NCBI GenBank assembly: GCA_913775725.1
Contig: CAJYNG010000020.1
Coordinates: 124,001-188,000 of the forward strand
From: an uncultured Stenotrophomonas sp.
GTDB lineage: Bacteria > Pseudomonadota > Gammaproteobacteria > Xanthomonadales > Xanthomonadaceae
Direction: 5' to 3'
Length of the DNA stretch: 64,000 nt
Within the stretch, counting starts at the first letter, position 1; every line of letters starts with the position of its first letter. This document shows positions 9,190-16,961 of this stretch, in pieces. The notes below the pieces were generated by a model. That model saw nothing but the letters and a program-made list of their open reading frames with translations, did not search any database and was not told the DNA's origin. Both the position numbers and the translations under genes were made by a program.

Positions 9190-10020
9190 ATGCTGCATCC
9201 ACTACGCGATATCGCTGTGCTGTTCGATGCCAGCGACACCGGGGACCGCGTTCTCAACATCGCCGCCCATCTGGCGCAGGCACAGCAGGCCCATCTGGTC
9301 GCGGTCTCCACCGCCCAGCATCCCACCGACATCGCCAACGGCTTCGCGCGCGGCGCCGGCATCGCCGCCGCGCTCGACCATGAGGCGCGCGCGGATGCCG
9401 CCTGCACCGCACAGCTGATGCAGAACCTGCGCACCGTGTCCGAGCCACTGCGGATCAGCACCGAACTGCGCATCGTCTCGGACTATCTGGGTGGCGCCGA
9501 CCTGGCCCTGCAGTCGCTGTACTGCGACCTGATCATCGCCGGTTATCCGCGCACGCCCGGTGCCCCTTCTGGCTGGCACCCGCTGGGCACGCTGCGCCAG
9601 ACCGGCGTGCCGATGCTGCTGGTGCCGCCACACTGGCAAGGCGATCAGGTCGGCCATCGCATCGTGGTGGCCTGGAACGCCAGCAAGCAGGCACGTCGCG
9701 CGGTGGCCGATGCGTTGCCGTTGCTCGCGCGTGCACAAGCGGTGCACCTGCTGATGGTCGACACGCCCAAGGCCGAGGCCACACCCGGCGCAGAGATGGC
9801 CCAGCATCTGTCGCGGCATGGCGTTGACGTGGAGATCCAGACGATCAGTTCGAGCCAGGGCGGCGTTGCCGCAACCATCCGCCAGCACGTACTGGATGTC
9901 GACGCCGACCTGCTGGTGCTGGGCCCTTACAGCCGCAGCAGGGTGGTCGAGCGCGTCCTCGGCGGAGTCACCGAGGACCTGCTGGCCGAAGTACCGGCGC
10001 CGCTGTTCGTATCACATTAG
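9190..10020 (+). CDS. Universal stress protein, tandem-domain type
   Basis: 276 residues. The N-terminal half starts LRDIAVLFDASDTGDRVLNIAAHL, and the C-terminal half is a clearer UspA domain (HRIVVAWNASKQARRAVADAL, then ADLLVLGPYSRSRVVERVLGG, then PAPLFVSH). The Gly-rich segment resembles an ATP-binding UspA loop. The start is ATG 9190, eight bases after GAAGGAGA; the in-frame ATG at 9106 would add 28 unlikely residues. Proteins of this type are cytoplasmic and usually induced under stress or growth arrest. The last 53 bases overlap the convergent AraC gene. Confidence 0.9.
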   Translation: MLHPLRDIAVLFDASDTGDRVLNIAAHLAQAQQAHLVAVSTAQHPTDIANGFARGAGIAAALDHEARADAACTAQLMQNLRTVSEPLRISTELRIVSDYLGGADLALQSLYCDLIIAGYPRTPGAPSGWHPLGTLRQTGVPMLLVPPHWQGDQVGHRIVVAWNASKQARRAVADALPLLARAQAVHLLMVDTPKAEATPGAEMAQHLSRHGVDVEIQTISSSQGGVAATIRQHVLDVDADLLVLGPYSRSRVVERVLGGVTEDLLAEVPAPLFVSH

Positions 10021-10861
10021 TGCCGCCCTGCCCCGCCCGGCGGTAGCCAGTCAGCGATTGACCGGTATGCCGCCGGAAGTAGCGGCACAGGTAGGACGCA
10101 TCCTCGAAACACAGGCGCTCGGCGATGCGACCGATCGGCAATTCGCTGTAGGTGAGCAGTGCCTTGATCTCCAGCACCACCTGACGGTCGATCAACGCCT
10201 TCGGCGTCTCGTCGAAGCACTCGCGGGTCAGCTGAGAGAGATAGAACGGGGTGATGCACAGCGCCTCGGCGTAGGACTGCACGTCACGCTGACGGGTACT
10301 GCGCTGCCCAACCAGCTCCCAGAAGTTCCAGGCCAGGCGCTCGCGTCGACTGACCTGCGCGGGCGTCCGCTTCTGCTTCGGCAGCAACGTGGCCATCTTC
10401 AGGAAGAAACTCTGCAGCAGATTGCGCAGCATCACGTGGCGATGCCGTCCACCGTTGTGCTGCGCGTCCATCATCAGCTGCAGCCATCCCTGCAGCAACG
10501 GCACATCCAGCGCTGACGGCCGGCAGTGCGGCTGTTCGTGCAGAAACTGGAACAGCGCATTGGGCAATACATAGGCCACCTCCGATGCCAGCGCCTTGGG
10601 CATCAGGCAGACCATCGCCAGGAAGCCGCGTGAGCGTTGCCGCAGCAGTGCCAGCGTGTCCTCTGCCAACACCAGCACATCATGGCGCTGCACCGCTACC
10701 TCGCGGAAGTTCAGTGCAAAGCGCGCGCGCCCCGAGACGCATACCAGTACCACCAGATAGGCGTGACCGAACGACAACGGGACGCCCTGCCCTTCGGCCA
10801 GCGTACTGACCTCCAGGCGCATGGATTCGTCCTGGTCCAGAAGCTGGGGTACGCGGTCCAT
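9968..10861 (-). CDS. AraC family transcriptional regulator
   Basis: 297 residues from ATG 10861. The N-terminal half is a cupin-like sensing region (HAYLVVLVCVSGRARFALNFREVAV). The C-terminus holds the double helix-turn-helix (QSYAEALCITPFYLSQLTRE, then PIGRIAERLCFEDASYLCRYFRRHTGQSLTGYRR). The frame stays open up to 11413, but that extension is antisense to the acetyltransferase gene and not credible. ATG 10894 and 10822 are alternative starts. The C-terminal tail of about 24 residues after the DNA-binding domain is encoded across the end of the USP gene. Target genes are not evident. Confidence 0.85.
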   Translation of the reverse strand: MDRVPQLLDQDESMRLEVSTLAEGQGVPLSFGHAYLVVLVCVSGRARFALNFREVAVQRHDVLVLAEDTLALLRQRSRGFLAMVCLMPKALASEVAYVLPNALFQFLHEQPHCRPSALDVPLLQGWLQLMMDAQHNGGRHRHVMLRNLLQSFFLKMATLLPKQKRTPAQVSRRERLAWNFWELVGQRSTRQRDVQSYAEALCITPFYLSQLTRECFDETPKALIDRQVVLEIKALLTYSELPIGRIAERLCFEDASYLCRYFRRHTGQSLTGYRRAGQGGTNVIRTAAPVLRPAGPR

Positions 10862-11005
10862 GGGCCGATCCGGCTGTGTTCCGGGCCCCAGCATACCCGG
10901 ACCTGGCGGCGAGTTGTGAAAAGTACCGAAGGCATCAAGGTCCTGCTCTGGGTCGGCCGCGCCTGGCGACCTAGCCTGTGCACTCCCTTTCCCCTTGGAA
11001 TCGAC

Positions 11006-11563
11006 ATGCAGCTGCACACCGAGCGCTTGATCCTTCGCCCCTGGCGAGACACCGACGCCGCCGATCTGTACGAGTACGCCCGCGACCCGCGCGTGGGTCC
11101 GATCGCCGGTTGGCCGGTGCACACCAGTGTCGAGGAAAGTACCGAAATCATCCGCACTGTCTTCAACCAGCCGGAGGTCTACGCACTGCAGAACCGCGAA
11201 GACGGCCGCGCCATCGGCTGTGTCGGCATCCTGATCGGCGCTGACAGCAACTTCGAGATCAGCGACCGCGAAGGCGAGATCGCCTACTGGATCGGCGTAC
11301 CGTACTGGGGCCGCGGCTTGGTACCCGAAGCGGTGCGCGAAGTGATGCGGCATGCGTTCCTGCAGCTGGAGCTGGAAGCGCTGTGGTGCGGCTACTTCGC
11401 TGACAACCTGCAATCACTCACCGCTCAGAGCAAATGCGGTTTCCAGCATCACCATACCGAAGCGAACAAGTTCAACAGCTTCCTTGGCGACTACCGCACC
11501 GAGCACATCAGCCGCATCACCCGGGAGCAATGGTGCGCCCTGCAGGCCGTCACACCGGCTTGA
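11006..11563 (+). CDS. GNAT N-acetyltransferase, RimJ/RimL type
   Basis: 185 residues. The opening TERLILRPWRDTDAADLYEYA is typical of the RimJ/RimL branch, which acetylates protein N-termini or small molecules with acetyl-CoA. The acetyl-CoA loop region is GEIAYWIGVPYWGRGLVPEAVREVMRHAF, and the family pattern CGYFADNLQSLTAQSKCGF follows. ATG 11006 is chosen because the sequence upstream in this frame is antisense to the AraC gene. The substrate is unknown. A second GNAT gene follows immediately on the opposite strand, with 7 bases between the two stop codons. Confidence 0.88.
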   Translation: MQLHTERLILRPWRDTDAADLYEYARDPRVGPIAGWPVHTSVEESTEIIRTVFNQPEVYALQNREDGRAIGCVGILIGADSNFEISDREGEIAYWIGVPYWGRGLVPEAVREVMRHAFLQLELEALWCGYFADNLQSLTAQSKCGFQHHHTEANKFNSFLGDYRTEHISRITREQWCALQAVTPA

Positions 11564-11570
11564 ACAGACT

Positions 11571-12044
11571 TCAGCCCGGCGTGCGCTGCATGAACAGAAG
11601 TTCTGGGGTTGAGGACGTTTCGACCTGCTGGAAACCGAGATCGCGGTACAGGGCCTCGGCAGCCGTGTTGTCACGATAGACGCGCAGGGTGAGGCGTTGG
11701 ATACCGTCTTCGCGCAGGGCCTGTGCACTCAAGGACTGCATGAGCAGTCGGCCAAGGCCGCGCCCGCGTGCCAGTGGGGAAACAATGATGCGCCCCAGGT
11801 GCGCGGTGCCTGTGTCGGTCATCCAGTACTGGCCAAAGCCTACACAAACGTCCTGCTCGTCCAGCAGCACCCAGCCCGGGCGCACCGCTAGTTCGAGCAC
11901 CTGCGCGAACCGTTCCGGCGGCAAGGGAAACGGCACGCCGGGTCCCGCCCAGCGCTGGGTGGCCTGGGCGGAGTCAAGCCAATCGGCAATGGTGGCGTAG
12001 TTCGAAGGCTGGACGGGGCGAAGGTTGGGTTCCATGACATTCAT
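11571..12044 (-). CDS. GNAT N-acetyltransferase
   Basis: 157 residues from ATG 12044 (ATG 12035 is an alternative start). The acetyl-CoA-binding motif A is clear: LGRIIVSPLARGRGLGRLLMQSL, followed by LTLRVYRDNTAAEALYRDLGF. This is a single-domain cytoplasmic acetyltransferase of unknown substrate. It is divergent from the DapA-family gene at 12183, and the two start regions are 138 bases apart. The frame upstream of 12044 is antisense to that gene and is not counted. Confidence 0.88.
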   Translation of the reverse strand: MNVMEPNLRPVQPSNYATIADWLDSAQATQRWAGPGVPFPLPPERFAQVLELAVRPGWVLLDEQDVCVGFGQYWMTDTGTAHLGRIIVSPLARGRGLGRLLMQSLSAQALREDGIQRLTLRVYRDNTAAEALYRDLGFQQVETSSTPELLFMQRTPG

Positions 12045-12182
12045 GGTGCGCCATTTGCACTGGGTAGACACGCTGCATGGTGGCACTTGAGTTTTGTCAT
12101 AGGACAATAAACAATTCCAGACGTCCAGTCGCCACGCCCCAGGCGCGGCGGCACCCAGCCCATTCCAGTTCCGGGAGATCCC

Positions 12183-13073
12183 ATGTCCAATGGCCTCAGC
12201 GCGTTTCCCCTGACCCCGCTCTCTGAAGCCGGCATCGACTTTCGGGCATTTGCGCAACTGGTCGAGCGCCTGGCTGATTCCGGTGTTGATTCAATGGGCG
12301 TCCTGGGCTCCACCGGCAGCTACCCCTACCTGGAGAAGCCCGAGCGCAAGCGGGTACTGCGCGAAGCACTCGCGCATGCCGGGGGCGTTCCTGTGATTGT
12401 CGGCATCGGTGCATTGCGTACTCGCGATGTGCTGGAACTGGCACTGGATGCGGAGGATGAAGGTGCTGCGGGCCTGCTGCTCGCCCCCGTGTCCTACCAG
12501 CCTCTGAAGGATCATGAGGTGCAATCGCTGTTCGAAACCGTATGCGCAGCGGTGCGCACGCCCATCTGCGTCTACGACAATCCGGGCACCACGCATTTCC
12601 GCTTCACCGATGCACTGCATGGCCGGATCGCCGCGCTGCCCAACATCGCTTCGATCAAGATCCCGCGCCTCGCAGATGATCCGGCCGAGGCGGCCGCGCG
12701 CGTTGCTGCACTCCGCGCGTGCGTTCCTGCGCATGTGACGCTGGGCGTCAGTGGCGACGCGTCGGCGGTGCGTGGACTGCTGGCGGGGTGCGATGGCTGG
12801 TATTCGGTAACTGCCGGACTGTTCCCCGAGGTTGCGCTGCAGATCGTGCGGGCCGTGGGAAACAGCGATGCCGAGGGTGCCATGGCCCTCTCGGCACGAC
12901 TGGCGCCGCTGTGGTCGTTGTATGACCGGTTTGGCGGGATTCGCGTCATGGCCTGCGCGGCGGCCCTGCTGGGGCTGTGCGGCGAAGACTGCCTGCCACT
13001 GCCGTTGCAGGGGCTGCGGGGCGGCGAGCGCGAGGAGGTGGCGGCGGTGCTGGGTGGGCTGGGGCTGTTGTAG
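12183..13073 (+). CDS. DapA-family (dihydrodipicolinate synthase/NAL) aldolase
   Basis: 296 residues forming a class I aldolase TIM barrel. The GSTGSYPYL loop replaces the usual GTTGE carboxylate-binding motif. The catalytic Tyr is in CVYDNPGT and the Schiff-base Lys is in IASIKIPR. The family condenses or cleaves pyruvate-containing substrates. The altered GTTGE motif suggests this is not the true dapA but a paralogue acting on another 2-oxo acid. Start ATG 12183 gives a full-length family member. tRNA-Arg follows on the other strand. Confidence 0.88.
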   Translation: MSNGLSAFPLTPLSEAGIDFRAFAQLVERLADSGVDSMGVLGSTGSYPYLEKPERKRVLREALAHAGGVPVIVGIGALRTRDVLELALDAEDEGAAGLLLAPVSYQPLKDHEVQSLFETVCAAVRTPICVYDNPGTTHFRFTDALHGRIAALPNIASIKIPRLADDPAEAAARVAALRACVPAHVTLGVSGDASAVRGLLAGCDGWYSVTAGLFPEVALQIVRAVGNSDAEGAMALSARLAPLWSLYDRFGGIRVMACAAALLGLCGEDCLPLPLQGLRGGEREEVAAVLGGLGLL

Positions 13074-13104
13074 AAGCCCGGAGAGCGGCCTGCGGTGTGA
13101 CGGA

Positions 13105-13181
13105 TGGTGACCCCGGCCCGATTCGAACGGGCGACCTTCCCCTTAGGAGGGGGACGCTCTATCCAGCTGAGCTACGGGGCC
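13105..13181 (-). tRNA. tRNA-Arg (anticodon CCU)
   Basis: 77 bases on the minus strand. The acceptor stem GGCCCCG pairs with CGGGGTC with one G-U pair. The D-arm is GCTCAGCTGGATAGAGC, the anticodon loop reads CTCCTAA (CCT, decoding AGG), the T-loop is GTTCGAATC, and the CCA end is encoded. No integrated element is visible on either side. Confidence 0.97.
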
Positions 13182-13290
13182 ATTGGCAGCGGGAAAGGAT
13201 ACCTCGTCTGGCTGAATGGACCAAGCGCAGGGCGTCCTGCGCGCCTCTCGAAGTAGATATGCTGGCCCGCCGCGACCCGTTGTGAACTGG

Positions 13291-13875
13291 ATGTTCGACG
13301 TCTGGCGAACCCTCTCCGCCCTCGGCGACAGCCGCTGGCTGCTGCCGATGGCCCTGGTGCTGCTGATCACTCTGCCCCGCGCAGACGCACGCCTGAAATG
13401 GCGATGGCTGCTGGCCATCGCCGTCACCGCCGGCGTCACGCTTGCTTCGAAGCTGGCCTTCATGGGCTGGGGGATCGGCATCAAGAGCGTGCACTTCACC
13501 GGGTTTTCTGGGCACGCTGCGATGTCCAACGTCATCTATCCGGTCGTTGGCGCGCTGCTCGCGGGGACCGGCAAGCGCCCCCGGACGATCGGCCTGGTCA
13601 TAGGCGTACTGCTGGCCACCGCCATTGCCTGGTCACGAATCCCGCTGCATGCGCACAGCCTTTCGGAGGTCATTGCCGGGCTGGCGCTTGGGCTGGGCGG
13701 CGGCGCTTGGGCGCTTTCCACCACAACTCCGTGGAACCGCCCCAGCGCGCGGGTCCTGGCCTCTGCCCTGCTCATCGGCCTCATCCTTCCACTCTGCCTT
13801 CCAGATCTACGCACACATCAGCTGGTCACAGCGCTTGCCGAGGCCCTGGAGGGCTGCCTCGAGACCAACCACTGA
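13291..13875 (+). CDS. PAP2-family membrane phosphatase
   Basis: 194 residues with about five membrane segments. The phosphatase motifs are SGHAAMSN (motif 2) and SRIPLHAHSLSE (motif 3, with Glu where the usual final residue is Asp). Motif 1 is weak: KLAFMGWGIG lacks the usual RP. Family members hydrolyse lipid phosphates or undecaprenyl pyrophosphate, but the atypical motifs make the exact substrate uncertain. GTG 13282 is an alternative start. The next gene downstream opens the exopolysaccharide locus, so a role in recycling its undecaprenyl carrier is possible but unproven. Confidence 0.82.
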   Translation: MFDVWRTLSALGDSRWLLPMALVLLITLPRADARLKWRWLLAIAVTAGVTLASKLAFMGWGIGIKSVHFTGFSGHAAMSNVIYPVVGALLAGTGKRPRTIGLVIGVLLATAIAWSRIPLHAHSLSEVIAGLALGLGGGAWALSTTTPWNRPSARVLASALLIGLILPLCLPDLRTHQLVTALAEALEGCLETNH

Positions 13876-13990
13876 AGTTGAAGGCCGTCGATTTGCTTGC
13901 ACAAGCCCTTCACCTTCCTTGACAGGGCAGATGACTATTCGCCACCATACGCGTGGAAAAATTTACCTCACGGAGTAGGAGACCCCGTAG

Positions 13991-14311
13991 ATGAAGAAGA
14001 TGATTGCCGCTCTGGCCCTGCTGGGCCTGTCCTCCCCGGTGTTCGCTCAGGAGATTCCGGCAACGGAAGCCACCGCAGAAGGCACCACCGCCGCTGTAGC
14101 GGGCACCGAAGCCGCAGGCCTGTCGACCGCCGCCATTGTCGGCACCAGCGTCATCGCCGTTGCTGCTGGCGCCGTGCTGTACAGCGTCGCCGGTGACAGC
14201 ACCAGTGGCCCAAGCGATCCGGGCGGTGACCCGGGTAATCCGGAAGAGCCGGGCACCGGTGGCACCGGCGGCACGGGTGGTACTGGCGGCACTGGCGGCA
14301 CTGGCCGCTGA
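13991..14311 (+). CDS. yjbE: YjbE/GfcA-like small exopolysaccharide-locus protein
   Basis: 106 residues: a signal peptide (MKKMIAALALLGLSSPVFA), an Ala/Thr-rich stretch, one hydrophobic segment (STAAIVGTSVIAVAAGAVLYSV) and a low-complexity Gly-Thr tail of repeated GTG triplets ending in Arg. In E. coli, small proteins of this kind open the yjbEFGH and gfcABCDE operons, and yjbF, yjbG and yjbH homologues follow here in order. Their molecular role is not known. A GGAG-type ribosome site precedes ATG 13991. An intrinsic terminator follows directly, so this gene is probably transcribed far more than those behind it. Confidence 0.78.
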   Translation: MKKMIAALALLGLSSPVFAQEIPATEATAEGTTAAVAGTEAAGLSTAAIVGTSVIAVAAGAVLYSVAGDSTSGPSDPGGDPGNPEEPGTGGTGGTGGTGGTGGTGR

Positions 14312-14333
14312 TCCAACCGTTTCCGCTTTCAAG

Positions 14334-14368
14334 CCCTCGCCGGGCAACTGCTTGGCGAGGGTTTTTTT
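14334..14368 (+). terminator. Intrinsic terminator between yjbE-like gene and wza
   Basis: CCCTCGCC (14334-14341) and GGCGAGGG (14354-14361) form a perfect 8-base stem with a 12-base loop, followed by seven T. It ends 25 bases before the wza start, so it would have to be read through, or bypassed by an internal promoter, for the export genes to be expressed. Confidence 0.93.
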
Positions 14369-14393
14369 ATGCCTGTCGAATTTTCTTACTCCC

Positions 14394-15503
14394 ATGACCA
14401 AGAAGTTGACCTGTCTCGCGGCTGCTCTACTGGCAACCGCCACCCTGTCCGGCTGCCTGCTGGCCCCCGGCCAGCACCTGCGCCATAGCGATGTCTCGCG
14501 CGGCCGCCAGAGCGACGACCGCCAGCTTGAGCTGATCACCATCACGCCCAAGCTCATCGCCATGGATCGAGCAACGCAGAGTGAGCAGGTCCTTCCCTCG
14601 GAACTGTTTGACTACCAGCCACCGGAATACACGGTTGGTATTGGCGACATTCTGTACATCACCGTCTGGGATCATCCGGAACTGACTGTTCCCGCCGGCT
14701 CGCAGCAGCAGGGCAATCTTGCTGGACGACTGGTGCAGAGCGACGGCTCACTGTTCTACCCCTACATCGGTAAAGTCCAGGCCAAGGGCAAGACTCCGGT
14801 TGCCCTGCGCGAGGAAATCAGCCGACGACTGGCGCAGTACATCGAATCGCCCCAGGTCGACGTTTCCATCCTTACCTACGGTAGCCAGCGCGTATGGGTC
14901 ACGGGTGCTGCCGAGCGCTCAGCCCCGATTGCACTTGGTACCTCGCCGCTAACTTTGGCTGACGCCATCAGTCAGGGTGGCTTGAACGTCAATCAAGCTG
15001 ACCTGTCCGGCGTCCGCCTCAGCCGCGCCGGTGCCACCTATACGATCAATCTGGAAACACTGGCCACCCAGCATGGCGGCCGCCAGTTGTTCCTGAAGGA
15101 CGGGGATTCAATCTTCATCCCCTACTTGGATCGAAAGGAAATTTTCGTAGTCGGTGAAGTCAATCTTCCTGGCGCCTACAGCTTCCGCACCGGCGACGTG
15201 TCACTGAACCAGGCACTCGGCCGCGCCCGCGGACTGACCCAGGAGACCTCAGCGGGTAATGCAGTCTATGTGATCCGCGGCAGCAGGGATCTGGAGTCAG
15301 TGCCTTCCACTGTCTATCAGCTCGAAGCTCGTTCACCGGCTGCCTTCGCGATTGGCAGCCAGTTCATGCTGCAGCCCGGAGATGTGGTTTTTGTTGGCGC
15401 GGCCGGCGTCACGCGCTGGAACCGCTTCGTGAACCAGCTGTTGCCATTCACGAACATCCTGTACACCGCCGCCCGCACGGAGAACGAAGTCGGGAACAAG
15501 TGA
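14394..15503 (+). CDS. wza: Wza-like polysaccharide export outer-membrane lipoprotein
   Basis: 369 residues from ATG 14394. The lipoprotein signal ends with the lipobox LSGC (Cys around residue 21). A Poly_export domain follows (YTVGIGDILYITVWDHPELTVPAG) and then SLBB-type domains (RVWVTGAAERSAPIALG, IFVVGEVNLPGAYSF). The C-terminal region (FVNQLLPFTNILYTAART) matches the helix that forms the outer-membrane pore in Wza. It should form the export channel for the polysaccharide and dock with Wzc at 26136. The in-frame region upstream of 14394 overlaps the small gene and terminator and is not coding. Confidence 0.92.
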   Translation: MTKKLTCLAAALLATATLSGCLLAPGQHLRHSDVSRGRQSDDRQLELITITPKLIAMDRATQSEQVLPSELFDYQPPEYTVGIGDILYITVWDHPELTVPAGSQQQGNLAGRLVQSDGSLFYPYIGKVQAKGKTPVALREEISRRLAQYIESPQVDVSILTYGSQRVWVTGAAERSAPIALGTSPLTLADAISQGGLNVNQADLSGVRLSRAGATYTINLETLATQHGGRQLFLKDGDSIFIPYLDRKEIFVVGEVNLPGAYSFRTGDVSLNQALGRARGLTQETSAGNAVYVIRGSRDLESVPSTVYQLEARSPAAFAIGSQFMLQPGDVVFVGAAGVTRWNRFVNQLLPFTNILYTAARTENEVGNK

Positions 15504-15504
15504 C

Positions 15505-16185
15505 ATGATGCGCATGGATGTGCTCTTGGCGCGCCGCAGATTGCGGCGCGCCCTCCATTGGATGATGACCCTCTCCATGCTGGCTCTGCTGGCAGGCTGC
15601 ACAACGGCCAGCCGTGCGACCAGCGATTCCTTTCGCCTGCTGCTGAAGCGACAGGTGACAGCTACTCCTGAACAGGTCGCCGCGAACCGCTTCCCACAGG
15701 CGCAGTTGAAAGCCCCCGACCTGACTGCCGTGATGGTGTTGGGTTACGTCGACGGGGGGCGCCAGAGCTGGTACGCCGGAAGCAACGCGGTATTCCAACT
15801 CGACGACACAGGCCTGGTAACAGGCGTTTCGAGCTCAGACCGGCAGATTCAGGCGCGCATCGCAGGAGCCTCGCCTTTTGCCAGATTGCATGCGCTCAAC
15901 AGCACCACCACTGTACAGCGCGAGTACGACTGGATTCCTGGCTACCGTATGGGGGTCAGGGCTACCGGCACCCTCACGCGTGGCGGTATCGAGTTGGTGA
16001 GCATCCTCGGCAAGGAACGGTCGTTGATTCGCTTTGATGAGCGCATCGAAGGCGGCTTCCATGCGCACAACATCTACTGGGCGGATCCCAGCACGGGCTT
16101 TATCTGGAAGAGCCGGCAGCAGCTGGGACCCTCCTACACCGTGGAGCTGGTGCAGCTCAAACCTTACCGCGCCGCAAAGGACTGA
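15505..16185 (+). CDS. yjbF: YjbF/GfcB-family outer-membrane lipoprotein
   Basis: 226 residues. A basic N-terminus precedes a lipobox (LALLAGC), so the mature protein is lipid-anchored. The body is beta-rich, with tracts such as TVQREYDWIPGYRMGVRAT and STGFIWKSRQQLGPSYTVEL that fit the YjbF/GfcB family. Biochemical function is unknown; E. coli relatives are needed for exopolysaccharide or group 4 capsule export. The start follows the wza stop by one base (TGAcATG), and the next gene starts two bases after this one, so the four genes are one tight operon. ATG 15508 and 15514 are equally possible starts. Confidence 0.88.
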   Translation: MMRMDVLLARRRLRRALHWMMTLSMLALLAGCTTASRATSDSFRLLLKRQVTATPEQVAANRFPQAQLKAPDLTAVMVLGYVDGGRQSWYAGSNAVFQLDDTGLVTGVSSSDRQIQARIAGASPFARLHALNSTTTVQREYDWIPGYRMGVRATGTLTRGGIELVSILGKERSLIRFDERIEGGFHAHNIYWADPSTGFIWKSRQQLGPSYTVELVQLKPYRAAKD

Positions 16186-16187
16186 CC

Positions 16188-16961
16188 ATGGGATTTCGAT
16201 TCTTGCCGCTGCTGGCAGCGTTGCTGGCTGCTGGTCCTGCCCTGGCCAACAAATCGCCGGCGCCCGGCAATCTTGAGGTCGTCGCTGATGGAGCGCTGTC
16301 TGCACCGGGAAGCTACACGGTGGCTGTCGGCACCCGGCTTTCCCGGCTTCTCGCAACCACGCAACCCACTGCAGACGCCTATCTGCCCGCATTGGCGCTG
16401 TATCGGCAGCATGCACGCCTGCAGCAGGTTCGACTTCGTGCGGGCCTGCAACACGACCTCGACTTACTTGAGGAGCATCAGGATCCGAAGATCGCAGACG
16501 CAGCCGCCGGGCTTTCTCGTTGGCTGCAGGACCATCCGGCATCGGGTCGCATACGACTGCCCGTCAACGACATGCGACTGATGCAGGTTCAGGCGGGCAG
16601 CGACCCGGTGCTGGAACAGGGAGATGTACTGATCGCTCCTCGCCGACCTGCCACGATCACCGTAGTGGGTGCGGTGGAATCAACCTGTGAGCTGACTCAT
16701 CAGCCGCTGCGTGATGCGCATGAATACCTGCGCGAATGTGCTGTCACACCTGCCGCAGACCCTGATGAACTCTATGTGGTACAGCCAGACATGACTGTCC
16801 AGAAGATCGGCATCGCGCTATGGAACCGCGCCGATCCGCAGCCAGTCGCCCCTGGCGGTGTCATCTTCGTGCCACTGCGCCAGCACGCCGTCGCTGCAGT
16901 CGACAGCACCTTCAATGCCGAGTTCGCGGCGTTCATCGCTACCCAGGCCCTGCAACCGTGA
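16188..16961 (+). CDS. yjbG: YjbG/GfcC-family capsule biosynthesis protein
   Basis: 257 residues with a cleavable signal peptide (MGFRFLPLLAALLAAGPALA), so periplasmic. The two-domain layout fits GfcC: DVLIAPRRPATITVVGAVE resembles an SLBB/beta-grasp strand set, and a C-terminal amphipathic helix (AEFAAFIATQALQP) resembles the Wza-like helix seen in E. coli GfcC. It contains two Cys (CELTHQPL and LRECAV) that could form a disulfide. It probably works with Wza in export. The stop overlaps the yjbH start (GTGA). Confidence 0.85.
   Translation: MGFRFLPLLAALLAAGPALANKSPAPGNLEVVADGALSAPGSYTVAVGTRLSRLLATTQPTADAYLPALALYRQHARLQQVRLRAGLQHDLDLLEEHQDPKIADAAAGLSRWLQDHPASGRIRLPVNDMRLMQVQAGSDPVLEQGDVLIAPRRPATITVVGAVESTCELTHQPLRDAHEYLRECAVTPAADPDELYVVQPDMTVQKIGIALWNRADPQPVAPGGVIFVPLRQHAVAAVDSTFNAEFAAFIATQALQP

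Noticed and set aside
10862-11413. N-terminal extension of the AraC frame to 481 residues
   Set aside because: The added part is antisense to the RimJ/RimL-type acetyltransferase and shows no homology-like pattern.
13105-13181. tRNA-Arg as an attachment site for an integrated element
   Set aside because: There is no integrase nearby and no repeat of the tRNA 3' end that I could see in the following 20 kb; the polysaccharide locus begins with ordinary genes.
13919-13951. TTGACA hexamer upstream of the yjbE-like gene as a sigma-70 promoter
   Set aside because: No acceptable -10 hexamer lies 16-18 bases downstream, so I did not list it as a feature.
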